Shown here: in pieces, positions 35,280 to 44,058 of the stretch
Numbering within the stretch: the stretch's first letter is position 1
Layout: each line of letters begins with the position of its first letter
Origin: JAGVSV01 sp040766135
GTDB lineage: Bacteria > Bacillota > Clostridia > Christensenellales > Aristaeellaceae
Length of the DNA: 64,000 nucleotides
Direction: 5' to 3'
Assembly (NCBI GenBank): GCA_040766135.1
Contig: JAXGRA010000001.1
Coordinates: 310,001-374,000 of the forward strand
Notes under the pieces: generated by a model
The model's input: the letters and a program-made list of their open reading frames with translations, nothing else
Databases searched by the model: none
What the model was told of the DNA's origin: nothing
Translations under genes and position numbers: made by a program

Positions 35280-35980
35280 ACGTGCAGGCGCAGGCCGCTG
35301 AAGGCCGAGACGGTATTGGAAAATATCGGGCGCGCTTCGTCCAGCAGCTGCTGGGCGTCGTTGTAAGGTGGGCGGTGGGACAGCACCAGCTTGTCCATCG
35401 GCGCTTCCAGCGCCAGCTGCGCCGCCATCTGGGCGCTGATGTGCGGCTGTTCAGGGTGCCATTGTGCGGCGGTAAAGGCCGCATCGCATATCAGCACATC
35501 GGCACCCTTACAGAAAGCAGGCAATGGCCCCAGCTCGCTCGTATCGCCGGTGTATACCAAGGTACGTCCCTCGGCCTGCACGCGCAGCGCATAGGCCGGG
35601 ACGGAATGCTTAACGGGAAGGGCAATAATGCCCATGCTTCCTGCCGAAAACCCCGGCGCCACATCACGCCTGTCGAAAGCCTTGTCGCCCAACAGGTCGG
35701 CCAGCGGGTGCGCATCAGCGGGCGCATACAGCGGCAGCTTGTGCCCCGTAATTTCCAGATAATAGCGCAACGTGAGCAGGTCGCTGGCGTGGTCATGGTG
35801 CCAGTGGGTCAGCGCAATGGCGCTTAAGCGCGCCGGATCCATCAGCGCCATCAGCTTGGGCAGCACGCCGGTACCGCAGTCCATCAGCAGGGCGTCCGCG
35901 CCTTTGGTTACCAAGTATCCAGAGCACGCGCCGTTGGCGGACGGGTATGCACCGTCACAGCCCAGTATGGTTAGTTCCAT
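35276..35980 (-). CDS. MBL fold metallo-hydrolase (RNase Z-like)
   Basis: A 234-residue protein with the metal-binding HxHxDH signature (LTHWHHDHASDLL), a following Asp in GDTSELGPL and late His in LSHRPPYN. The ATG at 35980 sits eight bases after AAAGGAGG; upstream in-frame ATG at 36031 has none. It resembles the beta-lactamase-like hydrolases related to RNase Z and to YhfI. Its substrate is not known. It overlaps both operon neighbours. Confidence 0.88.
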   Translation of the reverse strand: MELTILGCDGAYPSANGACSGYLVTKGADALLMDCGTGVLPKLMALMDPARLSAIALTHWHHDHASDLLTLRYYLEITGHKLPLYAPADAHPLADLLGDKAFDRRDVAPGFSAGSMGIIALPVKHSVPAYALRVQAEGRTLVYTGDTSELGPLPAFCKGADVLICDAAFTAAQWHPEQPHISAQMAAQLALEAPMDKLVLSHRPPYNDAQQLLDEARPIFSNTVSAFSGLRLHV

Positions 35981-36722
35981 GGGGTTCCTCCTTTGGCTTT
36001 CGCAGCAGGAAATAGGTGCTGGCCAGCGCAATGAACGTGCCCAGCGCCATGGCGTCCACGGACGCTGCGCCGTTGGTAGCCAGCAGCGCGATGACGGCTA
36101 AGTTGTACACAAAGTGAAACAATATGGGCAGCAGCAGCCCCTGATAGCGCAGCGTCAGCCTGGCCAGCAGCAGGCCGAAAACGAACAGCGAGGGCAGCGC
36201 ATGCAAATTCAGGTGAAGCGCCGCAAACGCCACTGCGCTAAGCAAAACAGCCGCCCTGTCATTTTTCCTGCGAAGCGCGCCAAGCAGCAACCCGCGGAAT
36301 ACCAGCTCCTCGCTGATGGCGGGGATCAGCGCCCCGCATGCAAAGGCCAATGCATACTGCGCGATATTCGACGGATTTGGCATGGTGTTCTGCATGGGTG
36401 GGATGCCATAGCGCATCAAACGCAGCGACCAGATCGTCGTGATAAACCCGCCTAACATCGTGTAGGATACCCCCGCCAATGCTGTCAACCCGGAGGGCAG
36501 CGGAGCGGGCATAGTAAAGCCTTCTTTTAACTGCGACCAGGCCCGCGGGTTGCGCGCGTACAGCAGCAACGCAGGCAACCCGAATATCAGCAGCTCCTGC
36601 ACGCCGATGCGCAGGTAGGTGCTGGCAAAGTCATCCGAAAAAGAGACAAAAACGGGCAAAAATATCCCCAGCAGCAGGCTGGCGGCCGCCCCCAAAATGC
36701 ACAATACGGCGCGCTTATTCAA
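35955..36722 (-). CDS. CPBP family intramembrane glutamic endopeptidase
   Basis: A 255-residue integral membrane protein with about seven hydrophobic segments. The CAAX/Abi (CPBP) motifs are in place: EE-x3-R in SEELVFRGLLLGAL, the FAALHLNLHALPSLFVFG segment, and the late HFVYNLA. Such proteases act on lipoprotein-like peptides, bacteriocin immunity or signalling; no partner gene gives a clue. Overlaps the MBL genes on either side by a few bases. Confidence 0.9.
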   Translation of the reverse strand: MNKRAVLCILGAAASLLLGIFLPVFVSFSDDFASTYLRIGVQELLIFGLPALLLYARNPRAWSQLKEGFTMPAPLPSGLTALAGVSYTMLGGFITTIWSLRLMRYGIPPMQNTMPNPSNIAQYALAFACGALIPAISEELVFRGLLLGALRRKNDRAAVLLSAVAFAALHLNLHALPSLFVFGLLLARLTLRYQGLLLPILFHFVYNLAVIALLATNGAASVDAMALGTFIALASTYFLLRKPKEEPHGTNHTGL

Positions 36723-37515
36723 TGGTATACATCCCGCCTACACGATCGCGCCAGGTCATGTCTAACATGATATCGCGTCCCGGCGTCAGCCCGCTTTTGA
36801 TCAGCGTTTCGCATACCGTCTGCATGGCCAGCTCCGGCGTATTGTTGTCCTGGCTTAGGTGCCCCAGCAGTGCATAGCGCACGCCGGAATCGTTCAGCTT
36901 GATCAGCGCCTGCGCACACTCTGCGTTGCTTAAATGCCCCTGCATGCTTTGGATGCGGCGCTTGAGGTGCAGGGGATAGCGATCATTGTTGATCAGCATA
37001 TCCGGGTCATGGTTGCTTTCCAGCAGCACCAGGTCGGTGCCGGACAGGCGGGTCAGCACGCGCTTGGACACATGCCCCAGGTCGGTGGCCACCGCCACGC
37101 TGCGGTGGCCGTAATGCACCCGGAACGCCACCGGCTCCACCGTATCGTGCGGGATGGCAAAGGGCAGGATGTTCAGGTCGCCGATGAAAAAATCCTGCTC
37201 GGTGTCAAAGATGCGCTGCTGCGCGGCGGGGATATCGCCCACCAAGCGATGCATGGCCTGCCAGGTGCGGTAGTTGGCGTACACCGGCAGGCGGTATTTG
37301 CGCGCCAGCACGCCCACGCCGCGCACGTGGTCAATGTGCTCATGCGTGACAAGCAGCCCGTTCAACGTTTCGGGCAGCACGTTGATCTGCGCAAGCGCTG
37401 TGGTAATGGCCCGGCCGGACAGCCCCGCATCCACCAGCAGGCGCGTACCGCCCGCCGAAATGTAGGTGCTGTTGCCGCAGGAGCCGCTGTTAAGAGAACA
37501 TAGTTGAAATTTCAT
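36715..37515 (-). CDS. walJ: MBL fold hydrolase of the YycJ/WalJ type
   Basis: A 266-residue protein starting MKFQLCSLNSGSCGNSTYI, the hallmark opening of YycJ/WalJ, followed by LLVDAGLSGR, VTHEHIDHVRGVGVLARKY, and TDLGHVSKRVL. In Bacillus it lies with the WalRK system and behaves as an exonuclease linked to cell wall or mismatch repair. Here it heads a six-gene operon with CPBP protease, a second MBL protein, comEC, holA and rsmG rather than walRK. Confidence 0.88.
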   Translation of the reverse strand: MKFQLCSLNSGSCGNSTYISAGGTRLLVDAGLSGRAITTALAQINVLPETLNGLLVTHEHIDHVRGVGVLARKYRLPVYANYRTWQAMHRLVGDIPAAQQRIFDTEQDFFIGDLNILPFAIPHDTVEPVAFRVHYGHRSVAVATDLGHVSKRVLTRLSGTDLVLLESNHDPDMLINNDRYPLHLKRRIQSMQGHLSNAECAQALIKLNDSGVRYALLGHLSQDNNTPELAMQTVCETLIKSGLTPGRDIMLDMTWRDRVGGMYTIE

Positions 37516-37553
37516 GTGCCTTCCTGTCCGCGCCCGGTGGGGCGTCAGGCATC

Positions 37554-37583
37554 ATTATAGAGGGTTGGGACGGCATCGGGCAA
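37554..37583 (-). promoter_or_regulatory. Promoter for the walJ-rsmG operon
   Basis: Minus strand TTGCCC (37578-37583), 18-base spacer, TATAAT (37554-37559). It lies in the short gap downstream of the sulfatase stop and is the only good promoter seen upstream of the six overlapping genes. Confidence 0.6.
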
Positions 37584-37600
37584 GGCGTGCAAGGATCACC

Positions 37601-39097
37601 TTACCATGAAACGCTGTCGGCATCCTCCAGCCATTTCACGGCCTCCCATACCGGCGCGCCGTTGTTGGGTTGGTCGCAGCCGGGGGTGCTGCGCCCCCGC
37701 AAAATCTGTTGCGTCAGCTCCGCACGCAGGGCGGCGGCGATATCCGGCTCCGCCTGGATCATATTGGTGCGTTCCCCAATGTCCTTCTTTATGTTGAACA
37801 GCTGAAACGATGGGAGCCCCTCGGTGTTGTCCACGTCGGGGCAGGGGTACGACCAGCCGCCCGACCCGGGGCACATGGCAAGCTTCCACTGCCCCTGCCG
37901 GATGGTCAGCGAGCCGTCGATACTCTCCTGTATGGCGCTGCTGCGCACGGCATCGGCGTCCGGGCATCGCCACAGCGGCAGGTTGCTGACGCTGTCCTCC
38001 GCCGCATTCATGGGCACAGATGCGCCTAATATATCGGCCAGGGTGGCGTATAAGTCCGACAGGCTGACCAGTTTATGGCACACGGTGCGCGGCTGTATCA
38101 TATGGGGCCAGCTTATCAGCAAGGGGATGCGGTGCCCGCCCTCGTAAATATCGGCCTTGTGGCCGCGGAAGATATAGTTGGGGTTGTGCCCGGCGGCCAT
38201 CAATTCCGCAAAGTCCGCCATGGGCGAACAGCCATTATCGGATGTAAAAATCACAATGGTGTTGTCCAACAGACCGTTATCAGTAAGCCTTGCCCGGATT
38301 TGTCCGACCACATCATCGCACATCAGCACAAAATCCCCATAGGCATTGGTACCGGATGCACCTTGAAAGCGGGCGCTGGGCAAAATGGGGGTGTGCGGGG
38401 CGGGCAATGGGAAGTATAAAAAGAAAGGCTTCTGTCCAAAACTGTCAATCCAATCAAGCGCCTTCTGCGTAAAGGTAGGCAGCACATCCTCGTGGCGGAA
38501 ATCCGGCGCGGTAGGCCCTTCGCGCCAGAAGCCTTTGCCGGTGTTTTTTGTCATGCGATCAGGAGTTTGAGTAAATCGCCCGTTTTCGATATAAACATAG
38601 GGCGGCATATCCAGCGAAGCGGCGATGCAGAACGACTGGTCAAACCCATAGTCGTTGGGCGAAGGTGATACAGGCTGGCTATAGTCCACGCTGGGGTTGC
38701 TGTCCCAGGCGTGCTCGCATGGCGCATTCTCCGCATCGGCAAAAGGCATGCCCATGCCCAGGTGCCATTTGCCCACAACGGCCGTTTGGTATCCTTGTTC
38801 CTTCAGCATACTGGCCACAGTAGGCCGGCCTTGTTCAATCAGCGGCCTGCTGTAGCCATTCAACACGCCTTCCTTCAGTTCACTGCGCCATGGGTATCTG
38901 CCGGTGAGAATCGCATAGCGCGAGGGCGTGCAGACCGCCGAGGCAGCATGGGCATCCGTAAACGCCATGCCCGATGCCGCCAGCGCATCAACATGCGGCG
39001 TCTTGAATGCGCAGCCTGGGTTCAGGCAGGATACATCGCCGTACCCCATGTCATCGGCTAAGATGTATACCACGTTCGGGCGTCGTTGTATGTCCAC
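37601..39097 (-). CDS. Sulfatase (formylglycine-dependent arylsulfatase family)
   Basis: A 498-residue type I sulfatase. The metal-binding start PNVVYILADDMGYGDV and the active-site motif C56-T-P-S-R (AVCTPSRYAILTGRYPWR) are clear; Cys56 would be turned into formylglycine. Further motifs include VGKWHLGMG and IFTSDNG. The Cys-type core means the anaerobic radical-SAM maturase could process it; no maturase gene is in the window. No signal peptide is visible, so it may be cytoplasmic, acting on imported sulfated sugars. It fits the mucin/glycan theme with the GH29 fucosidase at 54331. Confidence 0.93.
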   Translation of the reverse strand: MDIQRRPNVVYILADDMGYGDVSCLNPGCAFKTPHVDALAASGMAFTDAHAASAVCTPSRYAILTGRYPWRSELKEGVLNGYSRPLIEQGRPTVASMLKEQGYQTAVVGKWHLGMGMPFADAENAPCEHAWDSNPSVDYSQPVSPSPNDYGFDQSFCIAASLDMPPYVYIENGRFTQTPDRMTKNTGKGFWREGPTAPDFRHEDVLPTFTQKALDWIDSFGQKPFFLYFPLPAPHTPILPSARFQGASGTNAYGDFVLMCDDVVGQIRARLTDNGLLDNTIVIFTSDNGCSPMADFAELMAAGHNPNYIFRGHKADIYEGGHRIPLLISWPHMIQPRTVCHKLVSLSDLYATLADILGASVPMNAAEDSVSNLPLWRCPDADAVRSSAIQESIDGSLTIRQGQWKLAMCPGSGGWSYPCPDVDNTEGLPSFQLFNIKKDIGERTNMIQAEPDIAAALRAELTQQILRGRSTPGCDQPNNGAPVWEAVKWLEDADSVSW

Positions 39098-39226
39098 TGC
39101 AATCCCTCCATTGTGTTTTGCCGTGATGATATCATAGCGGACAGCGTTGTTGAAGCGGCAGGCTGCACATTAACGTTTTCTAATGCATTCGCAATGAAGC
39201 ATTCCTCCACCTGGCCGCACCGCCTG

Positions 39227-39235
39227 TGGTATAAT
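39227..39235 (+). promoter_or_regulatory. Extended -10 promoter for the hypothetical/pgs region
   Basis: TGGTATAAT (39227-39235) is an extended -10 element without a good -35, 24 bases before the ATG at 39259. The remaining intergenic stretch 39098-39226 holds nothing else recognisable. Confidence 0.55.
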
Positions 39236-39258
39236 CGGGGTACAGGAGGTGAACCATC

Positions 39259-39732
39259 ATGGATCAGGAAAACAAAACCCCCATGGGCGAGGACAATCAG
39301 GAGAACTTTGAGGATAAAATCTTACGCATTATCAAGGCTGGCATTGGCGCTGTAGCCGAAACCGTAGAAAAATCCAAGGACGCGATTTCAGACTTTGCCA
39401 GCAAAGAGAACGTACACAACCTTGCCAGCAAGGGCGAGCAAACGCTGGAGCAGGTGAAGACCTTTGGCGCAGGCGCCATTGAAAAGGTCAAAAAAACCTG
39501 GAGCGATGCGGATATCATGGGTATGGTGAAGTCCAAGTCCGAAAAACTGCGCAAACTGGCGCAGGAGGTGCATGAGCTGCCCGATGCCGAGCGCGAGGCG
39601 TTTAACGACCTGCTGGCGCATATGGACAAGCACGGAGTGTCGCAAGAGGATGCGCAAGAGGACGCGGAGGACAAGGAAGCCGCCGATGCCAGGCAGGGCG
39701 GCGACCCGCATGAAGAACCCCCGCAATTATAA
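39259..39732 (+). CDS. Hypothetical charged helical protein upstream of pgsB
   Basis: A 157-residue, highly charged, probably all-helical protein with no membrane segment or signal peptide. Heptad-like stretches (AVAETVEKSKDAISDFASKE; QVKTFGAGAIEKVKKTWSDA) resemble phasin or YtxH-like helices, and the tail is acidic (DAQEDAEDKEAADARQGGD). The ATG follows ACAGGAGGTG and is clearly used. It is not recognised. It ends 84 bases before pgsB, on the same strand and with no terminator between, so it may belong to the poly-gamma-glutamate transcript. Confidence 0.75.
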   Translation: MDQENKTPMGEDNQENFEDKILRIIKAGIGAVAETVEKSKDAISDFASKENVHNLASKGEQTLEQVKTFGAGAIEKVKKTWSDADIMGMVKSKSEKLRKLAQEVHELPDAEREAFNDLLAHMDKHGVSQEDAQEDAEDKEAADARQGGDPHEEPPQL

Positions 39733-39816
39733 TGTCGGCGCAAGCCGCAAGCCTGATGGCCGCTGGGTCCGCCCCGCGGCCGTCAGCCTATTGTGCCAGC
39801 CGGGGATGAGCGCGCC

Positions 39817-40911
39817 ATGGTGATCGCAGCTGTATTGCTGGCGCTGCTCCTTTCATGGGGATTTGGGGAGTGCGCCTGTCATCGCAAACATACCGCACAG
39901 GTACCTTTGCGCATTTTGGTCAACGGCACGCGCGGCAAGACCAGCGTGGCGCGCCTTACAGCAGCGGCGCTCAATGAGGCGGGCATCCGCACCTATGCCA
40001 AAACCACGGGGTCGCAGGCGCGCTGGATTGCGCCGGATGGCACAGAAACCGATTATCGGGGCACGCGCCGCCCCAACCTGATGGAGCAGCTGAAGTTCTT
40101 CCGGCAGGCGGTGCAGGGTGGCGCGCGCGCCGTGGTGGTGGAGTGCATGGCCATCGTGGCTGAAAACCAGCGCGTGATGGCCATGCATTTGGTGCGCCCC
40201 ACGCATGTATTGCTGACCAATGCGTTTGTGGATCATCTGGACGAAATTGGCGACAGCGTGGACATCACCGCACAGACACTGGCGCTGTCGGTTCCCCAAG
40301 GGGCGCAGGTCTTTGTTGGCAATGATGATTTTGATCATGTGCTGCCCCAGGCTGTGCGTGCGCGCTCTTTTGACGATGCTCATTATCTGTCCAGACTGCA
40401 GTTTGCTACGCACCCTGACAATGTGGCGCTGGTGCTGGCGCTCACGGACGCATTGGGCATTGATCGTGACGCTGCGCTGCGCGGCATGCGGGCCGCCCGG
40501 CCGGATGCAGGGATGGCCGGGCCTTTCATGGTGGGCACGTGCCAAATCATCAATGCGTTTGCGGTCAACGATGCGGCATCCTTTGCGCGCGTGATGGTGC
40601 CGCTTTGGGCGCTTCAACAGCCTGTGCACCTGCTGTACAATCACCGCAGTGACCGTGCCTACCGCCTGATTGTGTTTGCAACGGCAGTGAAAGATATGCC
40701 CATTACATCGCTGGCTGTGATGGGGGAAGGGACGGCGCAGGCCGCACGCGTGTTTAAAAAGCGCACCGGCCGGGATGTCCAGGTGGTGCACGACCCGCAG
40801 GGCTGGATAGCCTCTCTGTGCCAACAGCCTTGCCATGTGGTATGCTTTGGCAACATCAAGGAGGCTGGCCTTGCGCTGGTGGAACATTGGATGAAGGAGG
40901 GCACATGTTAG
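39817..40911 (+). CDS. pgsB: Poly-gamma-glutamate synthase subunit PgsB/CapB
   Basis: The ATP-dependent ligase of poly-gamma-glutamate synthesis, related to Mur ligases. The 364-residue protein starts with a membrane anchor (MVIAAVLLALLLSWGF), then the P-loop VNGTRGKTSVARL, KTTGSQARWI, VVVECMAI, LTNAFVDHLDEIG, and NAFAVNDAAS, all matching Bacillus PgsB/CapB. The ATG at 39817 gives the family-like N-terminal anchor; a GTG at 39793 is the other choice. It overlaps pgsC by seven bases. No pgsA or pgsE/capE follows; a CapA domain is encoded at 51771. Confidence 0.94.
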   Translation: MVIAAVLLALLLSWGFGECACHRKHTAQVPLRILVNGTRGKTSVARLTAAALNEAGIRTYAKTTGSQARWIAPDGTETDYRGTRRPNLMEQLKFFRQAVQGGARAVVVECMAIVAENQRVMAMHLVRPTHVLLTNAFVDHLDEIGDSVDITAQTLALSVPQGAQVFVGNDDFDHVLPQAVRARSFDDAHYLSRLQFATHPDNVALVLALTDALGIDRDAALRGMRAARPDAGMAGPFMVGTCQIINAFAVNDAASFARVMVPLWALQQPVHLLYNHRSDRAYRLIVFATAVKDMPITSLAVMGEGTAQAARVFKKRTGRDVQVVHDPQGWIASLCQQPCHVVCFGNIKEAGLALVEHWMKEGTC

Positions 40912-41348
40912 ACGCAGCCATTGCGCTGAGCGTGCTGGTGGGGCTTTTGTACACCAACCTGACCGGGCTGCTGACCGGCGGCCTGATATCGGGCGGCTAT
41001 ATCGCGCTGTTTGGTCTGGAACCTGCGCGGGTTGCAGCTACGCTTCTTTTTTCTGTCCTTATTTGGCTGCTGATGCGTGCGCTGTCCAACCACATGATTC
41101 TATATGGCCGCCGGCGCTTTGCGCTGACCGTGGCGCTAAGCTTTGTGCTGTATTATCTGGTGGAGCGCTTTATCCTGCCGCATGCAGGGCTGCCCTTTGA
41201 CATACGGGTGGTGGGGCGCATCATCCCCGGCCTTATCGCCAACGACATGCTGCGGCAGGGCTGCGTGCGCACGCTGCTGTCGGTGCTGATTGTAGCCGGG
41301 GTGGTATGGCTGCTGCTGGCGCTGGGTACGGCGCTGGGACTGGCATGA
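40905..41348 (+). CDS. pgsC: Poly-gamma-glutamate biosynthesis protein PgsC/CapC
   Basis: A 147-residue membrane protein with about five hydrophobic segments, matching PgsC/CapC in length and in its ending (VGRIIPGLIANDMLRQG...). PgsC forms the membrane-bound core of the synthase with PgsB. The ATG follows AAGGAGG. It overlaps pgsB upstream and the next gene by ATGA. Confidence 0.93.
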   Translation: MLDAAIALSVLVGLLYTNLTGLLTGGLISGGYIALFGLEPARVAATLLFSVLIWLLMRALSNHMILYGRRRFALTVALSFVLYYLVERFILPHAGLPFDIRVVGRIIPGLIANDMLRQGCVRTLLSVLIVAGVVWLLLALGTALGLA

Positions 41349-42427
41349 TCAGCCCCCGCGCGGCGCGCGTGCCGGTACGAAAGCTGCTGCTCGTGCTGTG
41401 CGTACTGGCGCTGGGCATTGTGGGCACTCAAGCCACGCGCGGCACCGCACCGCACCCGGAGCATGCGCGCATGCTGGCTGCTGCGCACACCATGCAGCGT
41501 GCGCAGCAGGTTTTGCACGATATAATTGTGTCTGAACAAATTGAAATTTTGCCGGAGGATATCAATCAAACCGGCCTGATCGGCCCGCAGTGGACGGCGC
41601 TGACATCGTCTATGGGCGTACTGGAGGCCAAGCGCACCTCGCTCAACCCCAACTTTGCCGCGCTGATGGTGCGATTATATAGCGAGGCTGGCCTTAAATC
41701 TGGCGATACGGTCGCGATGGGCTTGAGCGGCTCCTTCCCCGGGCTGTGCATTGCGGCGCTGGCTGCTGCCAACCAGATGGGGCTTACCGCGCGCGTGATA
41801 GCGTCCTATGGCTCCTCCATGTACGGCGGCTCCCGCCCCGAAATGACCACCATCCGCATGCTGACGCTGCTAAAGGAGCAGGGTATCCTTCAGTTTGACA
41901 TGGTGGCAGTATCACCCGGCGGCGAGGGCGACCAGGGCATCAACCCGTACTGGGAGGACGCGCGCCAGGTGGTGCTGTCGCTGGCCCGGCAGGAGGGCTA
42001 TGCACTGATTGATGAAAGCGATCTTGCGCATAACATCGCGCTCAGGCTGGAATGCTATGGCGATGGCATCGATGCCTTCGTCAATGTAGGCGGCGCGCTG
42101 GCCAATGTAGGCCGTGAGGGCGCATCGCTGCGGGTCAACCCTGGCTTGACGCGCAGCATGGACAACTTGCCCCAAGATGACACGCGCGGTGTGATGTTGG
42201 AGTTTCTGGCGCGCGGCGTGCCCGTCATTCATCTGCTCAATGTGCGTGCGCTGGCGGCGGATTTCGGCCTGCCCTATGATCCGGTGCCGCTGCCCCAACC
42301 GGGCACGGGGGAGGTGTACGCTGTGCAAACCATATCGCTCTGGCCTGCGCTGGCGGCGCTGCTGGTATGTGCGTATATGATCATTGACATCAAAAAAGCC
42401 GGGCGCACATCGCACACCCGGCCATAA
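41345..42427 (+). CDS. pgsW: Poly-gamma-glutamate system protein (PgsW-like, TIGR04332 family)
   Basis: A 360-residue protein with a membrane anchor at the N-terminus (VRKLLLVLCVLALGIVG) and a second at the C-terminus (ISLWPALAALLVCAYMIIDI), the middle part facing outwards. It matches the protein that follows pgsBC in Leptospira/Fusobacterium-like systems (SGSFPGLCIAALAA; VGGALANVGREG). Its role is not known. Its position, overlapping pgsC, ties it to polymer synthesis or export. No stand-alone pgsA is in the operon. Confidence 0.85.
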   Translation: MISPRAARVPVRKLLLVLCVLALGIVGTQATRGTAPHPEHARMLAAAHTMQRAQQVLHDIIVSEQIEILPEDINQTGLIGPQWTALTSSMGVLEAKRTSLNPNFAALMVRLYSEAGLKSGDTVAMGLSGSFPGLCIAALAAANQMGLTARVIASYGSSMYGGSRPEMTTIRMLTLLKEQGILQFDMVAVSPGGEGDQGINPYWEDARQVVLSLARQEGYALIDESDLAHNIALRLECYGDGIDAFVNVGGALANVGREGASLRVNPGLTRSMDNLPQDDTRGVMLEFLARGVPVIHLLNVRALAADFGLPYDPVPLPQPGTGEVYAVQTISLWPALAALLVCAYMIIDIKKAGRTSHTRP

Positions 42428-42438
42428 TCTAACTTTTT
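42398..42438 (+). terminator. Terminator overlapping the end of the pgs operon
   Basis: GCCGGG (42398-42403) pairs with CCCGGC (42417-42422) inside the last codons of the PgsW-like gene, and a run of five T follows at 42434-42438. The T-run is 11 bases from the stem, so efficiency is uncertain. Confidence 0.4.
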
Positions 42439-42559
42439 ATTCTTCGTCTTTTTCTGCACCGACTTTTTGCAGCCAGCGGATGGTGAAGTAGAACAGCGTC
42501 AACACCAAAAACACACCGGCCAAGCCGACCACGGTGACCAATAATCCGTCTGCCATCAT
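42437..42559 (-). CDS. OadG-like small subunit of a sodium-pumping decarboxylase (40 aa)
   Basis: Forty residues: a single membrane helix (LLVTVVGLAGVFLVLTLFYF) followed by a short charged tail (TIRWLQKVGAEKDEE). It follows AGGAGG and starts 13 bases downstream of the oadB-like stop. Small OadG-related subunits of this shape anchor the soluble parts of the decarboxylase pumps. It is much shorter than classical OadG (about 80-120). Two adjacent ATGs (42559, 42556) are possible starts. Confidence 0.8.
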   Translation of the reverse strand: MMADGLLVTVVGLAGVFLVLTLFYFTIRWLQKVGAEKDEE

Positions 42560-42572
42560 ATCTGTAGCCTCC

Positions 42573-43784
42573 TTACTTGATGACCATTGTCACCAGCGTG
42601 ATGATCATGCCGCCGGCTACGATGGAGCCGAGCTGACCGGACACGTTGGCGCTGATTGCCTGCATCAGGATGAAGTTGTAGGGATCCTCTTCCTTGGCCA
42701 TCTTCTGAATGACCCGTGCGCTCATCGGGAAGGCCGAAATACCTGCCGCGCCGACCATGGGGTTGATCTTGTTCTTGCGGAACAGGTTGAGGAATTTGGC
42801 GAACAACACACCGCCGGCGGTGTCAAACACAAACGCGAACAGACCCAGCAGCATGATCAGTGCCGTATCCCAGCGCAGGAAGTTTTCGGCAACCATGGTA
42901 GAGCCGATGGAGATGCCCAGCAGGATGGTGACCAGGTTGGCCAACTCGTTCTGTGCGGTCTTGGACAGGCGCTCCAGCACGCCGCACTCGCGGATGAGGT
43001 TGCCAAACATCAGGGAGCCGACCAGCGGCGCGCTCATGGGCACGATGACACCGGCCACCACGGTCACAATGATCGGGAACAGGATCAGCGCCAGCTTGGG
43101 CGCGCGGCCTTCGTGGTATTCCATGCGGATCATGCGCTCCTGCTTGGTGGTCAGCGCGCGGATGACGGGCGGCTGGATGACAGGCACCAGCGACATGTAG
43201 CTGTACGCCGCCACCGAGATGGGGGCCATAAACTCCCTCAAGTTAAAGTGGTTGGCTACATATAGCGTGGTGGGGCCGTCAGCCGCGCCGATGATGCCGA
43301 TGGCGGAGGCCAGGCGGAAGATCAGATTGGAGTCACTGGCCTGGGAGGCCGGCAACACCAGCGGCAGCAGCACCAGCGATACCAGGAACGTGGCAAAGAT
43401 GCCAAACTGCGCCGCCGCGCCGAAGAAGATCATGGAAGGATCCTTCATCAGCGGCGAGAAGTCGATCATCGCGCCCACGGCGACAAAGATCAGCACCGGG
43501 AACAGCTCGTTGCGGATACCCGCCTCAAACAGCACCGTCAGGAAGCCCGGCTCAGCAGCCGTACCCAGCGCGGAGGGCATCATGGTTTCCAGCACCGGCG
43601 GCAGGTTGGCCAGGATGGCACCGAAGCCGATAGGCAGCAACAGTGCAGGCTCATAGTCTTTCTTGATGGCCAGGTAGATCAGGGTGCCGGAAATGACAAA
43701 CATCGCCAGCGTCTTAACCCCTGCCAGCGAAAACAGAAATGTAACGCCGGAAAACAGGTTTTTGAGGAGTTCCAGAATGTCCAA
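42573..43784 (-). CDS. Sodium ion-translocating decarboxylase subunit beta
   Basis: A 403-residue membrane protein of the OadB/MmdB/GcdB family, with about 11 hydrophobic segments and the family's ion path residues in GAADGPTTLYVAN and NPMVGAAGISAFPMSARV. It exports sodium using decarboxylation energy. The alpha (carboxyltransferase) and biotin carrier subunits are not in the window, so the substrate (oxaloacetate, methylmalonyl-CoA or glutaconyl-CoA) cannot be told. The 40-residue OadG-like gene follows directly. Confidence 0.94.
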   Translation of the reverse strand: MDILELLKNLFSGVTFLFSLAGVKTLAMFVISGTLIYLAIKKDYEPALLLPIGFGAILANLPPVLETMMPSALGTAAEPGFLTVLFEAGIRNELFPVLIFVAVGAMIDFSPLMKDPSMIFFGAAAQFGIFATFLVSLVLLPLVLPASQASDSNLIFRLASAIGIIGAADGPTTLYVANHFNLREFMAPISVAAYSYMSLVPVIQPPVIRALTTKQERMIRMEYHEGRAPKLALILFPIIVTVVAGVIVPMSAPLVGSLMFGNLIRECGVLERLSKTAQNELANLVTILLGISIGSTMVAENFLRWDTALIMLLGLFAFVFDTAGGVLFAKFLNLFRKNKINPMVGAAGISAFPMSARVIQKMAKEEDPYNFILMQAISANVSGQLGSIVAGGMIITLVTMVIK

Positions 43785-43875
43785 AGCTCATCCCTCCCAC
43801 TTGATTAGGCGCGGCGGACCTCCACGCCAATAAGATATGCCGCCCTAATTCGACCTGTGCGGCTGAAACATGCTC

Positions 43876-43904
43876 ATTATACGAGTCAACGCGCGCAGAT
43901 TCAA
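43876..43904 (-). promoter_or_regulatory. Promoter for the sodium-pump genes
   Basis: Minus strand TTGAAT (43899-43904), 17-base spacer, TATAAT (43876-43881), about 90 bases before the start at 43784. The rest of the gap 43785-44058 shows only a weak cre-like palindrome near 43980. Confidence 0.7.
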
Positions 43905-44058
43905 GGGCAGAATTTCAAAACAAGCAAGTTTTGCTTTTTCAAATTGTCATTCACCGTATTGTGTATGTAAGTTAAGCTTGGGAAACGTTTTCGCTTGAGA
44001 TGTAATCCAATCATTCTGCCTATAAAACGGAGGAACCGGACACTTGCACAGCGCCGCC

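Noticed and set aside
43978..43993. Catabolite-responsive element (cre) upstream of the sodium pump gene
   Set aside because: GGGAAACGTTTTCG resembles the consensus but lacks both outer bases and lies upstream of the promoter; too weak to list.
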